64,000 nt of DNA, from the NCBI RefSeq assembly GCF_024349785.1, contig NZ_AP018817.1, positions 2,263,501-2,327,500 of the forward strand, read 5' to 3'. The position numbers and the translations under genes are program-made. Under the pieces are notes generated by a model. The model was not told the origin of the DNA. It ran no database searches and saw nothing but the letters and a program-made list of their open reading frames with translations. Positions 8,206 through 16,479 of this stretch are shown here, piece after piece; the first letter of the stretch is position 1, and each line of letters starts with the position of its first letter. This DNA is from Sphingomonas bisphenolicum. Its GTDB lineage: Bacteria > Pseudomonadota > Alphaproteobacteria > Sphingomonadales > Sphingomonadaceae.

Positions 8206-9039
8206 ATGGCGGTTTTGACGATCAATGATACATCGAGGGCAGGGCGGAGCCGACCGGCTTCCACACCTCGCCCCTTCTCTCTTTCGCGTTTCGGCGGGCG
8301 CTGGCTGTCGCCGGTCCTGTTGCTGCTTCTGTGGGAAGCGGGATCGCGCCTCGGCCTGATCCCCGAACGCACGCTGGCCGCGCCCTCCGCCGTTCTGGGC
8401 ACCTTGCTGGAGATGGTGATGTCCGGCGAACTGCCCTCCAACCTGCTGGTTTCCTTTGCCCGCGTCGCGGTCGGCCTGCTGATCGGCGTTGGCCTGGGAC
8501 TGGGCCTAGGCCTCGTCGCCGGCCTGTCCCGGTCGGGCGAGCTGGCGGTCGATCCGCTCATGCAGATCAAGCGCACTATTCCTGCGCTTGCGCTGACCCC
8601 GCTCTTCATCGTCTGGTTCGGCATCGGCGAAACCCCCAAGGTCGCGCTCATCGCCTTCGGCACCATCTTCCCGGTCTATCTCAACCTCTACAGCGGCATC
8701 CGCAGCGTCGATCTGCGCCTGCTCGATGCGGCCAAGAGCTTCGGCCTCAGCCGCTGGGAGCAGATCTGGCACGTCATCCTGCCGTCGGCCTTGCCCTCGC
8801 TGCTGGTCGGGCTGCGCTACGCCCTGTCGGTGTCGATCCTGGTGCTGGTGGTCGCCGAACAGATCAACGCCTCGGCCGGCCTCGGCTACCTCATCAACAA
8901 CGCTCGCGATTTCATGCGGACCGACATCATTGTCGTCTGCCTGATGGTCTACGCCATCCTCGGCCTCGGCGCCGACTGGCTGGTCCGCACGATCGAAGCC
9001 CGCGCCCTTATCTGGCGCCCCAGCATAGTGGAGCAATAA
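8206..9039 (+). CDS. ABC transporter permease, sulfonate/taurine type (SsuC-like)
   Basis: A 277-residue BPD-type inner-membrane permease with about six membrane segments (SPVLLLLLWEAGSRLGL, VAVGLLIGVGLGLGLGLVAG, VALIAFGTIFPVYLNLYSG and others). The EAA loop DAAKSFGLSRWEQIWHVILP contacts the ATPase. It is followed two bases later by the ATPase gene. It is the only permease in the island and so must serve the three binding proteins at 3938, 12816 and 16454, unless those work with transporters encoded elsewhere. Confidence 0.93.
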   Translation: MAVLTINDTSRAGRSRPASTPRPFSLSRFGGRWLSPVLLLLLWEAGSRLGLIPERTLAAPSAVLGTLLEMVMSGELPSNLLVSFARVAVGLLIGVGLGLGLGLVAGLSRSGELAVDPLMQIKRTIPALALTPLFIVWFGIGETPKVALIAFGTIFPVYLNLYSGIRSVDLRLLDAAKSFGLSRWEQIWHVILPSALPSLLVGLRYALSVSILVLVVAEQINASAGLGYLINNARDFMRTDIIVVCLMVYAILGLGADWLVRTIEARALIWRPSIVEQ

Positions 9040-9041
9040 GC

Positions 9042-9824
9042 ATGGACGCTCGCCTCGGCTTTTCCACCGTGGACACCATTGTCCACCATCCTCATCCCGA
9101 ACCCGTCGTTCGCCTGCGCGGTTTTACCCGGCGCTTCGGCACGAACACCATCATCGACAGGCTTGACCTCGACATCGCACCCGGCGAGTTCATCGCTCTG
9201 CTGGGCCGGTCGGGTTCGGGCAAGACCACCTTGCTGCGCACGCTCGCCGGTCTGGACGAGGCTCGCGGCCAGGACGTGGAAGTCCCCGATTCCCGCGCCG
9301 TCGTGTTCCAGGACGCTCGCCTGCTGCCGTGGAAGCCGGTCTGGAAGAATGTGTCGCTGGGCCTGAAGGGCGACAATGGCCGTGGCCGCGCCGAAGCCGC
9401 GCTCAAGGAAGTGGGCCTTGGCCATCGCCTCGACGCCTGGCCGCTGACGCTGTCGGGCGGCGAGGCGCAGCGTGTGGCGCTGGCTCGCGCACTGGTGCGC
9501 GAGCCGCAACTGCTGCTGCTGGACGAACCCTTCGCCGCGCTCGATGCGCTGACCCGCTATCGGATGCACGATTTGGTCCTCTCGCTCTGGCGCAAGCATA
9601 GGCCCGCCGTCCTGATCGTGACCCATGACGTGGAGGAGGCGATCGCGCTCGCCGACCGCGTGCTGGTGCTGGACCAGGGCCGCATCGTCGCCGAAGAACG
9701 CATCACCGCGCCGCGCGGCGAGCGAACCAGTTTTGCTGCGCGCCTGCGTGAAAAACTGCTTTCTCACCTGGGGGGCGACGATCATGCCGAGGGCGTGGTG
9801 CCTTTCCCGGTCGCCGCCGAATGA
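9042..9824 (+). CDS. ABC transporter ATP-binding protein (SsuB/TauB-like)
   Basis: A 260-residue ATPase. Walker A is GRSGSGKTT, the Q-loop VVFQDARLLPW, the signature LSGGEAQRVALARAL, Walker B LLLLDEPFAALD and the switch His is in VTHDVEEA. The short Q-loop insert and the DARLLPWK segment are typical of nitrate/sulfonate/taurine importers. Its stop overlaps the start of the cupin dioxygenase by 4 nt (ATGA), linking import to sulfur oxidation in one operon. Confidence 0.94.
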   Translation: MDARLGFSTVDTIVHHPHPEPVVRLRGFTRRFGTNTIIDRLDLDIAPGEFIALLGRSGSGKTTLLRTLAGLDEARGQDVEVPDSRAVVFQDARLLPWKPVWKNVSLGLKGDNGRGRAEAALKEVGLGHRLDAWPLTLSGGEAQRVALARALVREPQLLLLDEPFAALDALTRYRMHDLVLSLWRKHRPAVLIVTHDVEEAIALADRVLVLDQGRIVAEERITAPRGERTSFAARLREKLLSHLGGDDHAEGVVPFPVAAE

Positions 9825-10447
9825 GCGCACTCGCCGCCATCGAGCGTCCGGTCGATACCGCGGCCGACACCAGCCGCCTGCGCGGCTTCGTGACGGCCTT
9901 TGCCGACCTGCTGGCCGCGACCCGCGACGAGCAGGCGATATTGGACAGCGGCCGCGCGCTGCTCAGCCGCCTGATCGCCACCGACGACTGGTTGCCCGAA
10001 GCCTTCGCCCGGCCCCATCCCGATCGCTACCAGCAATATCTGCTCCATTGCGACAGTCGGGAGCGGTTCAGCGTCGTCAGCTTCGTCTGGGGTCCGGGCC
10101 AGTTCACGCCCATCCACGACCATAGCGTCTGGGGTCTGGTCGGGGTGCTGCGCGGCGTCGAGAAGGTCGAGCGCTTCCGCCGCCTGCCAAGCGGCGTCTT
10201 GGTCGATCAGGGCGAGGAACTGCTGCACGAAGGCGAGGTGGACGCCGTCTCGCCGCGCATCGGGGACATTCACCGCGTCACCAATGGCCTCCCTGACCGA
10301 CCGTCCGTCAGCATCCATGTCTATGGCGCCAATATCGGCGCGGTCGAGCGCGCGACCTACGCCCTCGACGGCACGCCGAAGACCTTCATTTCGGGTTACG
10401 CCAACGGCGTGATCCCCAACCTCTGGGACAGATCGAAAAACCTATGA
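9821..10447 (+). CDS. Cysteine dioxygenase-like thiol dioxygenase (cupin)
   Basis: A 208-residue cupin of the cysteine/3-mercaptopropionate dioxygenase group. The Fe(II) ligands are recognisable as His99 and His101 in PIHDHSVWG and His166 in SIHVYG, with an extra His151 in GDIHRV. Family members add O2 to a thiol (cysteine, 3-mercaptopropionate) to give a sulfinate. ATGA overlaps at both ends tie it to the ATPase upstream and the rhodanese downstream, so it likely acts on an imported or intermediate thiol. Substrate choice between cysteine and another thiol cannot be made by eye. Confidence 0.85.
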   Translation: MSALAAIERPVDTAADTSRLRGFVTAFADLLAATRDEQAILDSGRALLSRLIATDDWLPEAFARPHPDRYQQYLLHCDSRERFSVVSFVWGPGQFTPIHDHSVWGLVGVLRGVEKVERFRRLPSGVLVDQGEELLHEGEVDAVSPRIGDIHRVTNGLPDRPSVSIHVYGANIGAVERATYALDGTPKTFISGYANGVIPNLWDRSKNL

Positions 10448-11706
10448 GCACCGATATCCTCGACCGTATCCAGACCGCCACGCCTCTGGACATCCGGCGC
10501 GCGCTGCTGACCGGCAGCGAAATCGCGATCATCGACGTGCGCGAAGAACATGAATTCGCGCAGGGCCACCCGCTCTTCGCCGCGCAGATACCGCTGCGCC
10601 GGATCGATGATGAAGCCCGCTGGCGCATCCCGCGTCTCGCGACCCCGATCATCGTCTACGATAATGGCGAAGGCCTGGCGCGCAAGGCGGCCGTCCGTCT
10701 CGAAGCGCTGGGCTATAGCGATGTGCGCGAACTGGACGGCGGCCTCTCCGCCTGGGCCGCGGCGGGCTATGAACTGTTCGAGGACGTCAACAGCTACTCC
10801 AAGGCGTTCGGAGAACTGGTCGAACATCGCCGCCACACGCCCTCACTGGCCGCCGAAGACGTACAGGCGCTGATCGATGAAAAGGCCGACATCAAGATCC
10901 TCGATGCCCGCCGCTACGAAGAATATAATACGATGAGCATCCCTACCGGGACCAGCGTGCCGGGCGCGGAACTGGCGTTGCGGGCGCGCACCATCGCGCC
11001 CGATCCCGACACCACGATCATCGTCAATTGCGCCGGCCGCACCCGGTCGATCATCGGCGCGCAGTCGCTGGTCAATGCCGGCGTCCCCAACAAGGTGTTT
11101 GCGTTGCGTAACGGCACGATCGGCTGGACGCTGGCGGGCCAGTCACTGGATACCGGCCAGACCCGCGTCGCACCTGAAGTCGATGACGTTTCGATCGCGG
11201 AAGCACGCGCCCATGCCCGCGACGTCGCCTATCGCGCCGGCGTGAAGCGTATCGGCTGGGACGAACTGGCCGCGTTTCAGGCCGACACGGCCCGCACCCT
11301 CTATCGCTATGACGTGCGCCAGCCGCGCGAATATGAAAGCGGTCATCTGCCCGGCTTCCGCAATGCGCAGGGCGGCCAACTGGTCCAGGAAACCGACCAT
11401 AATGCTCCGGTGCGCGGTGCGCGGATCGTCGTGACCGACAATGTCGGCCCGCGCGCCGACATGACCGCCTCCTGGCTCGCCCAGCTTGGTTGGGACGTTG
11501 CCATCCTCGATGTCGACTGGTCGGCCGTTGCGCTGGAAACAGGTCCGGATGGTGCGCCAACCCCGCGCGGGCCGGAGGGCCGCTACAAGCGTCCCTATGA
11601 AGGCACGGACAACAAGGCCGCCGCGATGCAGGCCTATCTCGACTGGGAATATGGCCTCGTCGCCCAATTGGAGCGCGACGGCACCCACGGCTTCTTCGTC
11701 ATCTAA
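10444..11706 (+). CDS. Three-domain rhodanese-like sulfurtransferase
   Basis: A 420-residue protein with three tandem rhodanese domains (about 10-115, 130-235 and 265-350). Only the middle one has the active-site cysteine, Cys196 in IVNCAGRTRS. The equivalent positions in the first (VYDNGEGLAR) and third (VTDNVGPRAD) domains are aspartate, so they are probably structural. The C-terminal 60 residues (RPYEGTDNKAAAMQAYLDWE) are an extra tail. It should carry sulfane sulfur as a persulfide. Directly coupled to the thiol dioxygenase by ATGA, it may handle a sulfite, thiosulfate or persulfide product. Confidence 0.9.
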   Translation: MSTDILDRIQTATPLDIRRALLTGSEIAIIDVREEHEFAQGHPLFAAQIPLRRIDDEARWRIPRLATPIIVYDNGEGLARKAAVRLEALGYSDVRELDGGLSAWAAAGYELFEDVNSYSKAFGELVEHRRHTPSLAAEDVQALIDEKADIKILDARRYEEYNTMSIPTGTSVPGAELALRARTIAPDPDTTIIVNCAGRTRSIIGAQSLVNAGVPNKVFALRNGTIGWTLAGQSLDTGQTRVAPEVDDVSIAEARAHARDVAYRAGVKRIGWDELAAFQADTARTLYRYDVRQPREYESGHLPGFRNAQGGQLVQETDHNAPVRGARIVVTDNVGPRADMTASWLAQLGWDVAILDVDWSAVALETGPDGAPTPRGPEGRYKRPYEGTDNKAAAMQAYLDWEYGLVAQLERDGTHGFFVI

Positions 11707-11723
11707 ACATCGGGAGACTATGC

Positions 11724-12812
11724 ATGAGCGTCAAGTTCATCGGCTATATCGGTTTCAATAACGGCTCCGAAACGCAGGCGGCGGTGCGCAGCCGCGTCCT
11801 CGACACCGACTATGTCAACGCAGCGGCGAGGGCGCAGGAAGAGGGCGGGTTCGACCGCGTCCTCATCCCCTTCGGCTCCAACAGCCCGGAAAGCCAGATC
11901 GTCGCGGCCCATGCCGCCGCAATCACGACCCGGCTCGGCTTCCTCGTCGCGCATCGTCCCGGCTTCACCCAGCCTACGGTCGCCGCGCGCCAGCTTGCGA
12001 CGCTTGACCAGCTTTCGGGCGGCCGCGTCGCGGTCCACATCATCACCGGCGGCGCGGACGAGGAAATGGCCCGCGACGGCGACACCAAAACGGTGAAGGC
12101 CGAACGCTACAGCCGGACCGACGAATATCTGACCATCCTGCGGCAGGAATGGACCGAGGCGAAGCCCTTCGACCATCGGGGCAAGTTCTACGACATCCGT
12201 CAGGCGTTCAGCGCGATCAAACCCGACAATCTGCCGGTCTTCTTCGGCGGATCGTCGGCGGAAGCGATCGACGTCGCGGGTCGCCATGCCGATGTCTATG
12301 CGCTGTGGGGCGAAACGCTCGAAGCGGTGCAGGACACGGTGCGGGCCGTGCGCAAGTCGGCGGCGCGTTATGGCCGCAATCCGGGTTTCTCGCTGTCGCT
12401 GCGCCCGGTCATCGCCGATACCGAGGAAGCGGCATGGAAACGGGCGCGCGAGATCGAGGAAAAGGTGCGCGAAAACCGCGTCGCCGCCGGCTTGCCGCTC
12501 ACCGGACATCGACCGCCCAATGCCGGTTCGCTCCGCCTGCTCGATACCGCCAGCAGCAACCGCCAGGACAAGCGTTTGTGGACCGGCGTTGCGGCATTGA
12601 CCGGCGCGGCGGGCAACAGCACCGGCTTGGTCGGCACGCCCGAACAGGTGGCTGACGCCATGCTCGATTATTACGACATCGGCATCGACCATTTCCTGAT
12701 CCGCGGTTTCGATCCGTTGGGGGATTCCATCCTTTATGGTCGCGAATTGCTGCCGGTCGTGCGCCGTAAGGTCGCCGAACGCGAAGCATCCGACCTTGCA
12801 CTGGCGGGCTGA
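11724..12812 (+). CDS. FMNH2-dependent alkanesulfonate monooxygenase-like protein (LLM class)
   Basis: A 362-residue luciferase-like monooxygenase of SsuD size. Seen: RLGFLVAHRPGFTQPTVAARQ, the HIITGGADEEMARDGD segment matching SsuD proteins, and YSRTDEYLTILRQEW. SsuD enzymes cleave the C-S bond of alkanesulfonates with reduced FMN and O2, giving sulfite and an aldehyde. It sits 18 bp after the rhodanese and 3 bp before a binding protein, in the same operon. No SsuE-type flavin reductase is encoded nearby. Confidence 0.9.
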   Translation: MSVKFIGYIGFNNGSETQAAVRSRVLDTDYVNAAARAQEEGGFDRVLIPFGSNSPESQIVAAHAAAITTRLGFLVAHRPGFTQPTVAARQLATLDQLSGGRVAVHIITGGADEEMARDGDTKTVKAERYSRTDEYLTILRQEWTEAKPFDHRGKFYDIRQAFSAIKPDNLPVFFGGSSAEAIDVAGRHADVYALWGETLEAVQDTVRAVRKSAARYGRNPGFSLSLRPVIADTEEAAWKRAREIEEKVRENRVAAGLPLTGHRPPNAGSLRLLDTASSNRQDKRLWTGVAALTGAAGNSTGLVGTPEQVADAMLDYYDIGIDHFLIRGFDPLGDSILYGRELLPVVRRKVAEREASDLALAG

Positions 12813-12815
12813 TCC

Positions 12816-13775
12816 ATGGCCAGGAAAAACGTCGTCATCCTGTCGGCGTCCCTTATCGCGGTGGCGGGCATCGGGCTCGCCGCCGCGACCTTTAAGCGGA
12901 GCGATGACAAGATTTTGCGCGTCGCCAACCAGAAAGGGCAGGTCCGGTCGATGATGATCGCATCGGGCGTGCTGAACGGCGCGCCCTATACGGTCGAATG
13001 GTCGGAATTTCCCGCCGCCCAGCCATTGCTGGAGGCGGTCGGCGGCGGCGCGGCGGATCTGGGCCTGGCCGCCGATGCGCCCTTCATCTTCGCCTATCAG
13101 AGCGGCAGTCCGGTCAAGGCCATCGCCGTGCAGGCGCCAGCCAATCAGGCGAGCGACGCGCTCGCCATATTGGTCAAGGCCGGCTCGCCATTGAAAATCG
13201 CGCAGGATATTGTGGGCAAGTCGGTGGCGACGACGCGCGGGTCGATCGGCCATCATCTGCTACTGCAGGCGCTGGAACGCGCCCATATCCCGGCCGACAA
13301 GGTGCGCGTCACCTTCCTGCCACCGGGCGACGCGAAAGCGGCGTTCGACAGCGGCGCGATCGACGCCTGGGCGACCTGGACGCCTTACACCAATGTCGCG
13401 ATCAAGGAAGGCGCGCGCGCTGTGGTCGATGCGAAGGACTATGGCCTGCCGCTCTATATCGACGTCGCCAACGCCGATTCCATCGATCCCAAGCGCGCGA
13501 TGCTGGCCGACTTCCTCCAGCGGGAAGCCAAAGCGGTCGCCTGGGCGCGGGCGCATCCCGATCAGTTTGCACAGGTGCTGGCGAAAGAGACAGGCCTTCC
13601 GCTCGACATTGCCCGCGCCAGCTTCGACCGCAACAACCGGATCGCACAGCCGATCGACGCGAAAATCATCGCGCACGAACAGGCGATCACGGCCCGCTTC
13701 CAAAAGGCCGGGCTCACCGAGGGCAAGCGTGAAGTCGCGGGCGCTTTCGATTCAAGCTTTGGTCAAGTAAACTAA
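12816..13775 (+). CDS. ABC transporter substrate-binding protein, sulfonate type
   Basis: A 319-residue SsuA/TauA-like binding protein. The N-terminus (MARKNVVILSASLIAVAGIG) is a Sec-type signal or membrane anchor with no lipobox and no twin arginine, unlike the other two binding proteins of the island. Mature motifs include SEFPAAQPLLEAVGGGAADLG, SVATTRGSIGHHLLLQALE and FDSGAIDAWATWTPY, the last being diagnostic of sulfonate binding proteins. It is the final gene of the operon beginning at 8206; a 127-bp AT-rich gap follows. Confidence 0.9.
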   Translation: MARKNVVILSASLIAVAGIGLAAATFKRSDDKILRVANQKGQVRSMMIASGVLNGAPYTVEWSEFPAAQPLLEAVGGGAADLGLAADAPFIFAYQSGSPVKAIAVQAPANQASDALAILVKAGSPLKIAQDIVGKSVATTRGSIGHHLLLQALERAHIPADKVRVTFLPPGDAKAAFDSGAIDAWATWTPYTNVAIKEGARAVVDAKDYGLPLYIDVANADSIDPKRAMLADFLQREAKAVAWARAHPDQFAQVLAKETGLPLDIARASFDRNNRIAQPIDAKIIAHEQAITARFQKAGLTEGKREVAGAFDSSFGQVN

Positions 13776-13902
13776 ACAATAAGTTTATAGGAGCAAAGAT
13801 GATCTAAATTTCAGATTTTCTCATCAATCTATTCTCAAAATCATTTCTCAACTAAATAAATAGAAAATAGGCAGGCCCCAAGTCTGTTTTGGGGGAATAT
13901 CC
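13776..13902. promoter_or_regulatory. AT-rich promoter region with three TTCTCA direct repeats, upstream of the TonB receptor
   Basis: This is one of the most AT-rich stretches in the window. TTCTCA occurs at 13818-13823, 13832-13837 and 13845-13850, spaced 14 and 13 nt. A TonB receptor starts 50 bp downstream. The repeats could be tandem half-sites for the island regulator; an AT-rich UP-element is the simpler alternative. GGGGGAA just before 13903 is the ribosome binding site. Confidence 0.45.
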
Positions 13903-16479
13903 ATGAAGAACACCGCTTACTATCTCGCATCCTCGGCGCTCACGGTTGTCGCACTCGCCGTCTCACCGGCATCGGCGCAGGCTGTTGGCATTCCTGACGA
14001 TGCAGCGGCCGACGCCGGCACCATCATCGTCACCGGCGTCCGCGGCGCGCCCCGGACCGTGGCCGAAAGCCCGGCACCGATCGACGTGGTCAGCGCCGAC
14101 AAGCTGCAGGCGACCGGCTCGGCCGAATTTGGCGAGGCGCTGTCCAAGCTGCTGCCGTCGCTCAATTTCGGTTCGACCCATGCCGGCGTCTTCTCGATCG
14201 GCCGCCCCGTGACGAACCGCGGTCTGGCGCCGGCCTACACGCTGGTGCTGGTCAATGGAAAGCGTCGCCACAACGGGGCCTTCCTCAGCAATTCGACCGC
14301 CGACACGTCCGGTGCGAACCCGGTCGATATCGACCTGATCCCGACCAGCGGCATTGACCGGATCGAAGTCCTCAAGGACAGCGCCGCCGCCCAATATGGC
14401 ACCGACGCGATCGCCGGCGTCATCAATATCCAACTGGCGCAAAAGGAAGGGCTGAGCGGCGACTTCACCTATGGCACGCTCTATTCGGCCAATGGCAAGC
14501 CGGATAGCTGGAAGGGCACGATCCGCTACGGCACGAAGATCGGCGACGATGGGGGCTTCCTGACCGTCAGCGGCGACATCCGCAAGCGCGGCGGCGCCTG
14601 GTGGAACCTGGCTGCGACTGACACCAATCTCTACGGCCTGCCCGCCGGCCGCACCATCGATCAGGTGGTGGCCAGCAGCGGCCTGACCCGCGAACAGGTC
14701 GAGGCGAACATCGCCGACGCCAATGCGCGCAACGCCGCCTGGAACCGCGACGGCGCCCATAATGGCGACCCGCAGATCAAGGCGTTCAACCTCAGCTACA
14801 ATGCCGAACTGCCGGTCACGGACAATGCCACCCTCTACAGTTTCGGCACCTATGGCGAGCGCGACGCGCAGATCGGCAATAATTTCCGTCGCCCCAACAG
14901 CACCGCCAATTTCACCGCGCTCTTCCCGGACGGCTATTATCCGCTCAACAATATCGATGAGACGGACTTCCAGTTCGTCGGCGGCCTGCGTGGTACGCTG
15001 GCGGGCTGGGATTATGATCTCTCCTCCTCCTTCGGCCGCAACGCCAGCCGCCAGTTTTCGAAGCTCTCCATCCGTCCGTCGCTCGGCCCGGACAGCCCGA
15101 CCACCTGGCCCAATCTCGCCAATTTCGAATTTCGCCAATGGACCCATAATGTCGATCTGCATCGCGAGTTCGACATCGGTTTCGCCAAGCCGCTGCAAGT
15201 CTCGATCGGCGGCGAATATCGTCTCGACCGCTTCCGCACCTTCGCCGGCGATCCGCTCGCCTATGAACCGGCAACCTACACGTTCCAACCCGGTGACCAG
15301 CAATATGACTGGAATGTCGGCCGCGTTGCGTCGCCAGTGGTGCAGGGCGCGATCGTCCTTTCTCCCGATGATGAGGCCGACATCAGCCGCAAAGTCTATG
15401 CCGGCTATGTCGACCTCGGCATCTATCCGATCGACGCCTGGTATATCGGCGCAGCCGTCCGCGCCGAACATTATAGCGACGGGTCGGGCAGCCCGATCGG
15501 CCTGAAACTCAACAGCCGCTACGAATTCAGCCCCGCGCTCGCCATTCGCGGTACGGTGGGTACAGGGTTCCGCGCGCCATCGCTGACCCAGATCGGCTAT
15601 GCCCAGACGGACGGCCGTACGTCGTCCTTCTTCAATGCGGAGACGGGCCAGACCGAATTGCGCCCGACCGTCGCCAAGCTGGTGACGGCGGACAGCAATG
15701 TCGGCAAGCTGCTGGGCGCCAAGCCGCTCAAGGCCGAAAAGACCTGGAATGCGGGCCTCGGCATCGTCTTCACGCCATTGCCGGCGCTATCGATCACGCT
15801 CGATGGCTATTATATCAAGATCAAGGACCGGATCGAGCGTACTGGCCGCCTGTTCGGCACCGGCATCTCCGCCATCCTGGCTGCCAATGGCCTGTCGGAC
15901 ATTGAGCAGGCCGAATATTTCATCAACGCCGCCGATACCGAAACCAAGGGCTTCGATCTTGTCGCCGACTATTCGACCGGCCTTGGCGATTTCGGCAAGC
16001 TGGGCGTCACCTTCGCCTTCAACTATAGCAGGACCAAGGTCACCGACGTCGTCGCCACCCCGTCGCAACTGTTCGGCGCCAATGGCGCGTCGCTGCTCGG
16101 CGCCGGCTCCGTCTTTTTCGGCGGCGACAAGATCGGCGAACTGGAAGTGCTCCAGCCGCACAGCAAGCTGGTCAGCACGCTGAACTGGAGCAAGGGCATT
16201 TTCGGCCTGAGCATCACCAACACCCGCTACGGCAAATATACGCAGCGCACGGCGGCGGGCGACGATCGCTATTTCGGCGCGAAGATCATCACCGACTTGA
16301 GCGTCAGCGCGAAGGTGACGGACTTCGCTACCCTGTCGGTCGGCGCCACGAACCTGTTCGACGTCCGCCCCGAAAAGAACGGGCCGGGCAATCCCCAGAC
16401 CGGGCAGGGCTATTATGGCCCTTCGCCCTTCAACCCCGCAGGCGGTTATTATTATGGGCGCATCGCTCTTGCTTTCTGA
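13903..16479 (+). CDS. TonB-dependent outer-membrane receptor
   Basis: An 858-residue receptor. A Sec signal peptide (cleaved after about ASAQA, residue 27) is followed by a TonB-box-like stretch (GTIIVTGVRG) and the plug domain (VSADKLQATGSAEFGEALSK ... DRIEVLKDSAAAQYGTDAIAGVINI). A 22-strand-type beta barrel ends in aromatic Phe (YYGRIALAF). There is no N-terminal signalling extension. Its place between two sulfonate binding proteins suggests it imports an organosulfur compound or sulfate ester too large or scarce for porins. The ligand is not known. Confidence 0.93.
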   Translation: MKNTAYYLASSALTVVALAVSPASAQAVGIPDDAAADAGTIIVTGVRGAPRTVAESPAPIDVVSADKLQATGSAEFGEALSKLLPSLNFGSTHAGVFSIGRPVTNRGLAPAYTLVLVNGKRRHNGAFLSNSTADTSGANPVDIDLIPTSGIDRIEVLKDSAAAQYGTDAIAGVINIQLAQKEGLSGDFTYGTLYSANGKPDSWKGTIRYGTKIGDDGGFLTVSGDIRKRGGAWWNLAATDTNLYGLPAGRTIDQVVASSGLTREQVEANIADANARNAAWNRDGAHNGDPQIKAFNLSYNAELPVTDNATLYSFGTYGERDAQIGNNFRRPNSTANFTALFPDGYYPLNNIDETDFQFVGGLRGTLAGWDYDLSSSFGRNASRQFSKLSIRPSLGPDSPTTWPNLANFEFRQWTHNVDLHREFDIGFAKPLQVSIGGEYRLDRFRTFAGDPLAYEPATYTFQPGDQQYDWNVGRVASPVVQGAIVLSPDDEADISRKVYAGYVDLGIYPIDAWYIGAAVRAEHYSDGSGSPIGLKLNSRYEFSPALAIRGTVGTGFRAPSLTQIGYAQTDGRTSSFFNAETGQTELRPTVAKLVTADSNVGKLLGAKPLKAEKTWNAGLGIVFTPLPALSITLDGYYIKIKDRIERTGRLFGTGISAILAANGLSDIEQAEYFINAADTETKGFDLVADYSTGLGDFGKLGVTFAFNYSRTKVTDVVATPSQLFGANGASLLGAGSVFFGGDKIGELEVLQPHSKLVSTLNWSKGIFGLSITNTRYGKYTQRTAAGDDRYFGAKIITDLSVSAKVTDFATLSVGATNLFDVRPEKNGPGNPQTGQGYYGPSPFNPAGGYYYGRIALAF

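Noticed and set aside
11718..13256. 512-codon minus-strand frame under the SsuD-like gene
   Set aside because: It is antisense to the monooxygenase and a binding protein that both have strong family motifs and operon spacing.
13963..15471. 502-codon minus-strand frame under the TonB receptor
   Set aside because: It is the antisense shadow of a clear TonB receptor, with no domain signature and no RBS.
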